A stretch of DNA of 64,000 nt from an uncultured Kiritimatiellota bacterium (GTDB lineage: Bacteria > Verrucomicrobiota > Kiritimatiellia > RFP12 > UBA1067): contig CAKUCX010000014.1 of assembly GCA_934643865.1 (NCBI GenBank), positions 1-64,000 of the forward strand. The letters run 5' to 3'. Below are positions 59,427 through 64,000 of the stretch, one piece after another. The notes beneath the pieces were generated by a model. It ran no database searches. It was not told the origin of the DNA and saw only the letters and a program-made list of their open reading frames with translations. The position numbers and the translations under genes are program-made. Every line of letters begins with the position of its first letter. Positions within the stretch are counted from its first letter, which is position 1.

Positions 59427-59490
59427 GTTCTTCTACCTTTTCTTTTCATCTCCGGCGGCGGCGACGGGCCGCGCGCCGAAATCACTTCGC

Positions 59491-59937
59491 TCAGGGGTCG
59501 ACAAACGTCAGCTTCCGCGTCTCGAAGTCGATCTTCCGATAGTAGCAGTTGCGCGGCGCGCCCGCCTTGTTCTTCGTGTGGCAGATGCCGCCCCGGCACG
59601 GACGCACGACGTAGAGGAGCGAATTCTGCTCGCAGTTGACATACGCCTCCAGGAGGTCGAACGTCTCGCCGCTCGTCTCGCCCTTGAACCAGAGCGTGTT
59701 GCGGCTCGTGGACCAGAGGATGAGCTTGCGCTTCGCGAAGGACTCCTTCATCGCATACTCGTTCGTGTACGCAACGAGAATGACCTCCTTCGTGTCGGCG
59801 TTCTGCACCGCGACCGGGATGACGCCCGGATCGCACGCCGCCGTGCCGGCCGCGCGCGTGTCGGCGACCTGCCGGCCGACCTTCTCCAGCTTCGTGAAGT
59901 CGAGCGTGAGCTCGGAAGATTCTTCTATCTGTCCCAT
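59491..59937 (-). CDS. hisI: Phosphoribosyl-AMP cyclohydrolase (divergent)
   Basis: Opens the adenine ring of phosphoribosyl-AMP in histidine synthesis. The 148 residues match HisI in STSRNTLWFKGETSG, in the zinc-ligand region VNCEQNS and in GICHTKNKAG. The canonical magnesium-binding DxDxD stretch (usually DCDxD) reads NCEQN here, so two or three acidic ligands are changed. No HisE domain is fused and no other his gene is in the window. The ATG lies 11 bases after TATAAT, implying a very short leader. The family is clear; whether the activity is unchanged is open. Confidence 0.85.
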   Translation of the reverse strand: MGQIEESSELTLDFTKLEKVGRQVADTRAAGTAACDPGVIPVAVQNADTKEVILVAYTNEYAMKESFAKRKLILWSTSRNTLWFKGETSGETFDLLEAYVNCEQNSLLYVVRPCRGGICHTKNKAGAPRNCYYRKIDFETRKLTFVDP

Positions 59938-59948
59938 ACGAGCGGGTT

Positions 59949-59957
59949 ATTATACCA
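59949..59957 (-). promoter_or_regulatory. Extended -10 promoter of hisI
   Basis: TGGTATAAT on the minus strand, overlapping the gltX stop codon and ending 11 bases before the hisI ATG. Confidence 0.55.
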
Positions 59958-61260
59958 TATTGGCGGCGCGGCGCAAGCGGGCAACCGTCTTTTCCCGCCC
60001 GAGAAGCTCGCACGCCTCGAAAAGCCCGATGCCCTCGCCGCGCCCCGAGACGGCCACGCGGACGGGGTGGACCCACGGGCCCATGCCCTGCCCCTGCGCG
60101 AGATCCCTCACCATCGCCTCGCCGGCGGCGGCCGTGAACGGCTCCAGCACCTCGAAGCGGTTGGCAAGATCGAGGAGAAGATCCTTCACGCCCTCCTTCT
60201 TCAGGCGCTTTTCGACGGCCTTCTCGTCGAACGGATAGTCGTCCGTGAAGAAGTAGGCGCAGTTGCCGGGGATGTCGCTCCAGAACTTCGTGCGGATCTG
60301 CAGCTGCTCGACGAGCAGGTCGAGGTTGAAGCCCTCGGGCACCGCAAGCCCCGCCGCCGCGACGCGCTTCAGCAGCTCGGCGCGGTACGTCTCCTTCGGC
60401 GCGCGGCGGATGTACTCGCCGTTCATCCACTGGAGTTTCTTGATGTCGAACTTCGCCGCCGTGACGTGGACCTTCTCGACGTCGAACAGCTGGATCATCT
60501 CCTCGCGCGTCAGCACCTCACGGTCGTCGCCCGGGTTCCACCCGAGGAGGAGGAGGTAGTTGAAGAGCGCCTCCGGGAGGTAGCCGTTCGCGCGGAACTC
60601 GCCCACGAACGCCGCGCCGTCGCGCTTCGAGTAGGGCTTGCCCTGGGCGTTCACGATCATCGAGAGGTGGCCGTACTTCGGCGGCTGCGCGCCGAGCGCC
60701 TTGAAGAGCTCGATGTGCTTGAAGGTGTTCTCCACGTGGTCGTCGCCGCGAATGACGTGCGTAATGCCCTGGTCGATGTCATCCACGACGTTCGCGAGGT
60801 GGAAGATCGGCGAGCCGTCGGAACGGACGATCGCGAAGTCCTGCACGTCCTCGGCCTTCTTCTCCATGTGCCCCTTCACGAGGTCGTCGTACGCGAGGAC
60901 GCCCTCCTTCGGCATCCGGAACATGACGACCTTGCCCGTCTTGCCGTCGCGGCTCGTGCGCTCGCATTCGTAGGCACGGCCGGAGGCGAGGAGCTGCTGC
61001 ACGCACGCGAGGTGGCGGGCGAGGTTCTTCGTCTGGTACACGGCGGGCTCGTCGTAGTCGAGCCCCAGCCATTCCATGCACGCCAGCAGCGCCTGGATCG
61101 CCTCGGGCGTCGAGCGTTCGAGGTCGGTATCCTCAATGCGCAGCAGGAATTTGCCGCCCGTGTGGCGGGCGTAGAGCCAGTTGTAGATGGCGGCACGGAT
61201 GTTGCCGATATGGACCTTGCCCGTCGGCGACGGGGCGAAGCGAACGCGGATGTCTGACAT
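59950..61260 (-). CDS. gltX: Glutamyl-tRNA synthetase
   Basis: Charges tRNA with glutamate. The 436 residues show the class I signatures RFAPSPTGKVHIGNIRAA (HIGH motif at residues 17-20) and GKPYSKRDGA (KMSKS equivalent), along with LRIEDTDLERS and VIRGDDHVENT. It is slightly shorter than the usual 460-490, with a reduced C-terminal anticodon-binding part. The ATG has no ribosome-binding site and lies ten bases after TATACT, so the leader is only a few bases. Confidence 0.96.
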   Translation of the reverse strand: MSDIRVRFAPSPTGKVHIGNIRAAIYNWLYARHTGGKFLLRIEDTDLERSTPEAIQALLACMEWLGLDYDEPAVYQTKNLARHLACVQQLLASGRAYECERTSRDGKTGKVVMFRMPKEGVLAYDDLVKGHMEKKAEDVQDFAIVRSDGSPIFHLANVVDDIDQGITHVIRGDDHVENTFKHIELFKALGAQPPKYGHLSMIVNAQGKPYSKRDGAAFVGEFRANGYLPEALFNYLLLLGWNPGDDREVLTREEMIQLFDVEKVHVTAAKFDIKKLQWMNGEYIRRAPKETYRAELLKRVAAAGLAVPEGFNLDLLVEQLQIRTKFWSDIPGNCAYFFTDDYPFDEKAVEKRLKKEGVKDLLLDLANRFEVLEPFTAAAGEAMVRDLAQGQGMGPWVHPVRVAVSGRGEGIGLFEACELLGREKTVARLRRAANMV

Positions 61261-61270
61261 GGCGGCGGAT

Positions 61271-61281
61271 AGTATAGCACA
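61271..61281 (-). promoter_or_regulatory. Extended -10 promoter of gltX
   Basis: TGTGCTATACT on the minus strand with TATACT at 61276-61271, in the 23-base gap after the GH106-like gene. Confidence 0.55.
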
Positions 61282-61283
61282 GT

Positions 61284-63944
61284 TCAGGCGCCGGGGCGCG
61301 CGAGGAGGAAGGCGCGGGGGCCGCGCACCTCGAAGACGACGCGCTCGCCCTCCTTCCCGAAGTAGCCGCCGTAGCCGAAGCTGATGCGCACGATGTCCTC
61401 GGCGCGCAGGCGCGCGGGCTTCGCGCTCGCAGGGACGTGGTGCGGGGAGAAGTCCGCAAACGCGCACGTCACCTCGCATGCGCCCTTCTCGGAGAGGGAG
61501 GCGAGCCCCCGGGCATACCAGTTGGCGCCGTCCCGCGTCCTGAGGAAGACGCCGCACGTGGCCTGCCCCCCCGTCGACGCGGGGACGCGCACCGAGAAGG
61601 AGACGCCCTTGGCCGTCCGGGGGAGCGGCGGCGCGCCGTAGACGAAGTTGAGGAACGCGAACGTATCGACGCCGCCCTTCGTGAGCGTCGTCTCGACGCG
61701 CCGCCAGCCGTCCGCGGCCTCCGAAAACGAGCCGTCGACGAACGTCCCCTTCCCCAGCTCAAGGCGCGGCGCGGGCGCGGCGAGCGGCGCGAGGACGGGC
61801 TCGAACGGCGCGGCGGCGGCCGGGTCCAGACGGCCGTCGACGGGCGTCTCCGTCGTGAGGACGACGCCCCCGTAGGGCGGCAGGTCGAGCGCGAGGTCGC
61901 CCGCGCCCGACGTCGCGCGCCCGACGCGCGGGTTCCAGATGCGCGCCGCGACGCCGCCCGCGAGGCGCACCGCGCCGCTCCAGGCGTCGGGCGAATCGTT
62001 CAGGACGAAGAAGACGTCGCCCGAGGCCGTGCGCCGATGGGCCGTGCGGAGCACGTCCTCCGGCCCGGCGACGCGCCGCAGCGCGGGCTCGTGGCGGGCG
62101 TCGAGGACGTCCGCGAGGAGGACCGTGCGGGCGTCGTCGAGGAACGTCCAGTTCGCCGCGAGGCGCGCGACCTCCGCATCGGGGAAGGCCGTGCGGGAGT
62201 TGCGGGGGCGTGCGCCGAGCGCGAGGACGAGGCCGCCCGCCTTCCTGAACGCCTCCAACTTCCGCGCCGCGCCGACGGGGAGCGTGGAGACGCCCGGCAG
62301 GAGAACCGTGCGCCAGCGCAGGTCGCCCTTCGCGAGCAGGCCGTTCCGCACCTCCGCCCGCTCAAGCGTCTCCGCGTCCACGAAGAGGAAGGAGCGATTC
62401 GCCGCGAACAGCGCGCGCCCGGCGGCGTTGACCAGATTCGCCGTGTACCGCGCCGCCGCGCCGCCCCCGCCGTGCCGCTGGGGCTCGAAGCCGACCATGA
62501 GCGAATCCGCCGGGTAGAGGAGCGCGATGTCCGCCGCCGCGTGCCCCTCGCGCAGGAACGTGAGCGTGCGGCCGACCTCCTCGTTGATCGCGACGCGCGC
62601 GGCGCGGGAGAACGGCCTCCAGCGGTAGTAGCTCGTGAACGTGTTCACGCCGCCCCAGATCTGGCGGTTGAGCGAACCGACGACCTCCCGCGCGCTCACC
62701 TGGTAGACGGGGCGCGTGTCGCCCGGCTTGCGATGGCGCTGGCCGTAGTCGCTCGCCTCGCTCATCACGTAGCGCGACCCGTTGAGCGCGCCCGCGCTTC
62801 CGACGAGGAGCGGCGTGAGCCACGTCACCTGGGCGGGCACGCTCTGGAGCATGTCGCAGCTCGGCGCAGAGAGGCCGCGCAGGACCTTGAAGAAGTCGCC
62901 GTAGAGGGGCACGTGGGCGACGAGGCCCTCCTCGGCGAGGAGGTGCCCGCCGCTTGCGATGCCGTTCGCGTCCGCCCACTTCGTGAGCTGCCCCGTATAG
63001 TTCTTCGCCACGCGGTCGCCGACCATCGACCAGAACCGGTGGCGCGTCGCCGCGACGGCGCCCTCGGACGCGCCGTGGACGAGCGCGGGCACGTCCTCCG
63101 CGAGCGGGCGGCCCGTCTCCCGCTTCCACGCCGCGAGAAGCTCGTCGCTCACGGGCAGACAGAGGTAGGGCATCGGGCGCATCCACATCGTCATGAGCGA
63201 GGGCTCGTCCGTGAAGGTGGAGGCGATGTGCGCAAGCGCGGGCCCCAGCTCCCGCCTGTAGGCGTCGTGCGTGAGCGCGATGAACCGCGCCGTCGGCTCG
63301 GCCATGAGGAGGTTCGGGTAGGCGTACTTGTAGGGGCTCACCGAGAGGGAGATGTGCGTGCCCTCGCGGATAAAGTCGTCGGTGACGACATAGACCGTCT
63401 CGCCCGTCCCGTCCGCCGACGGGCGGCGCAGCGTCGCGACAGGCCGGCCGGGCGGCGGCGGCGGCAGGGCCGAGGAGCCGGCGGGCGTGTTCGTCACGGC
63501 GACGAGGTAGGCGCGCGCCTGCCACTCGGGGTGTCCTTCGAGCGTCTTGCCCCCCGCCGTGCCGCTGGGATAGCCCTTCTCGTCGTAGAGCCAGACGGCG
63601 AGGCCGCGCGCATGGGCCGCCTCGACCTTGTGGCGGAAGGCCGCCCAGTCGGCGGGCACGTCGAGGTAGCCGTCGAAGTTCACGTTGCCCGCGAAGCCGC
63701 CGAAGCCGTCGGCCACGAGATCGGCGAGGACGGCGTCGACCTTCGCAGGCTCGTTCGGCTGCCCGTGCTGGATCGGGAGGATGCGGGAAGCGGCGGGCGG
63801 GTTCGCGAAGCGCACGTCGCGCGGCGCGTCCTCCGGCGCATAGACGGTCCCGCCGAAGGCCGCGCAGGACGCGGCGGCAAGGAGGAACGAAGCGAGCGGA
63901 CGTCCCGCGCGCGGCGTGCGCAGATGCGCGTGTTCGGCTGTCAT
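61284..63944 (-). CDS. Secreted GH106-like glycoside hydrolase
   Basis: An 886-residue exported protein with the domain style of GH106 alpha-L-rhamnosidases. It has a first barrel strand GFGGFAGNVN, WLYDEKGYPSG, FTDEPSLMTMW, SGGHLLAEEGL (candidate catalytic Glu) and YVMSEASDYG, then a Rossmann-like stretch and a C-terminal beta-sandwich (SFSVRVPASTGGQ, YGYGGYFGKEGERVVFEV). It is diverged from the clearer GH106 protein at 27898, so the substrate may differ. The start chosen is the ATG of MTAEHAHLRTPRAG, which follows AAAGGAAC at good spacing and leaves a normal signal peptide. An ATG six codons upstream (63962) is possible. The gene ends 23 bases before gltX. Confidence 0.78.
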   Translation of the reverse strand: MTAEHAHLRTPRAGRPLASFLLAAASCAAFGGTVYAPEDAPRDVRFANPPAASRILPIQHGQPNEPAKVDAVLADLVADGFGGFAGNVNFDGYLDVPADWAAFRHKVEAAHARGLAVWLYDEKGYPSGTAGGKTLEGHPEWQARAYLVAVTNTPAGSSALPPPPPGRPVATLRRPSADGTGETVYVVTDDFIREGTHISLSVSPYKYAYPNLLMAEPTARFIALTHDAYRRELGPALAHIASTFTDEPSLMTMWMRPMPYLCLPVSDELLAAWKRETGRPLAEDVPALVHGASEGAVAATRHRFWSMVGDRVAKNYTGQLTKWADANGIASGGHLLAEEGLVAHVPLYGDFFKVLRGLSAPSCDMLQSVPAQVTWLTPLLVGSAGALNGSRYVMSEASDYGQRHRKPGDTRPVYQVSAREVVGSLNRQIWGGVNTFTSYYRWRPFSRAARVAINEEVGRTLTFLREGHAAADIALLYPADSLMVGFEPQRHGGGGAAARYTANLVNAAGRALFAANRSFLFVDAETLERAEVRNGLLAKGDLRWRTVLLPGVSTLPVGAARKLEAFRKAGGLVLALGARPRNSRTAFPDAEVARLAANWTFLDDARTVLLADVLDARHEPALRRVAGPEDVLRTAHRRTASGDVFFVLNDSPDAWSGAVRLAGGVAARIWNPRVGRATSGAGDLALDLPPYGGVVLTTETPVDGRLDPAAAAPFEPVLAPLAAPAPRLELGKGTFVDGSFSEAADGWRRVETTLTKGGVDTFAFLNFVYGAPPLPRTAKGVSFSVRVPASTGGQATCGVFLRTRDGANWYARGLASLSEKGACEVTCAFADFSPHHVPASAKPARLRAEDIVRISFGYGGYFGKEGERVVFEVRGPRAFLLARPGA

Positions 63945-64000
63945 CGAGGCTGTTCCTTTCATGTTATGGCTCTCTTTCCCGTCGGGTCCCTGCGCGCCGC

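Overview
The window is very GC-rich and densely coded, with 36 genes that I can support. The gene content suggests a bacterium of the Verrucomicrobiota/Kiritimatiellota side of the PVC group with a saccharolytic, mostly anaerobic lifestyle. This is an inference from three things: an HzsA-related two-haem protein of a type common in PVC genomes, many very large secreted glycosidase and beta-helix proteins, and XylR-type AraC regulators. No rRNA, tRNA, CRISPR array or classical insertion sequence was seen.

Layout, left to right. 1-5.1 kb: dnaX, cut or scrambled at the left edge, and a 1221-residue secreted TIM-barrel protein. 5.1-8.1 kb: a secreted double-thioredoxin gene bracketed by two blocks of one family of hairpin-forming repeats. 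8.1-11.8 kb: a pectate-lyase-like beta-helix gene translationally coupled to dapB, then dapA. 11.8-21.4 kb: an operon of three giant secreted proteins, two of which share a recently homogenised catalytic domain. 21.5-26.4 kb: a divergent XylR-type regulator and a hybrid sensor kinase. 26.4-34.3 kb: pyrH, nth, a GH106-type rhamnosidase, a small membrane protein and sdhBAC, several joined by 4-base start/stop overlaps. 34.4-38.7 kb: a 1426-residue fusion of the TIM-barrel and beta-helix families found separately at 1.4-5.1 and 8.1-10.1 kb. 38.8-45.5 kb: an operon with an HzsA-related protein, an iron alcohol dehydrogenase, a DeoC aldolase and an FGGY sugar kinase. 45.5-47.5 kb: repeats and an unrecognised basic protein. 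47.6-51.7 kb: a four-module beta-solenoid protein with a divergent XylR-type regulator. 51.7-64 kb: mostly housekeeping genes (ELM1-like, nrnA, an RRM protein, an APH-type kinase, a C39-like peptidase, rnr, secG, hisI, gltX) and a second GH106-like protein.

How it fits together: exported hydrolases and beta-helix proteins would depolymerise complex, probably rhamnose- or uronate-containing glycans. The kinase, aldolase and alcohol dehydrogenase set, together with fumarate/succinate respiration, would handle the sugars. The two XylR-like regulators each lie back to back with a large secreted protein ending in GTLL(L/V)(V/I)R. A 71-bp promoter module in front of the beta-solenoid gene recurs upstream of the HzsA-type operon, which suggests that one regulator controls both.

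Two general sequence features stand out. The first is a recurrent extended -10 element (TGTGGTATACT and variants), often 6-11 bases in front of the ATG with no ribosome-binding site, which implies leaderless or nearly leaderless mRNAs. The second is abundant tandem repeats and long C/G homopolymers between genes.
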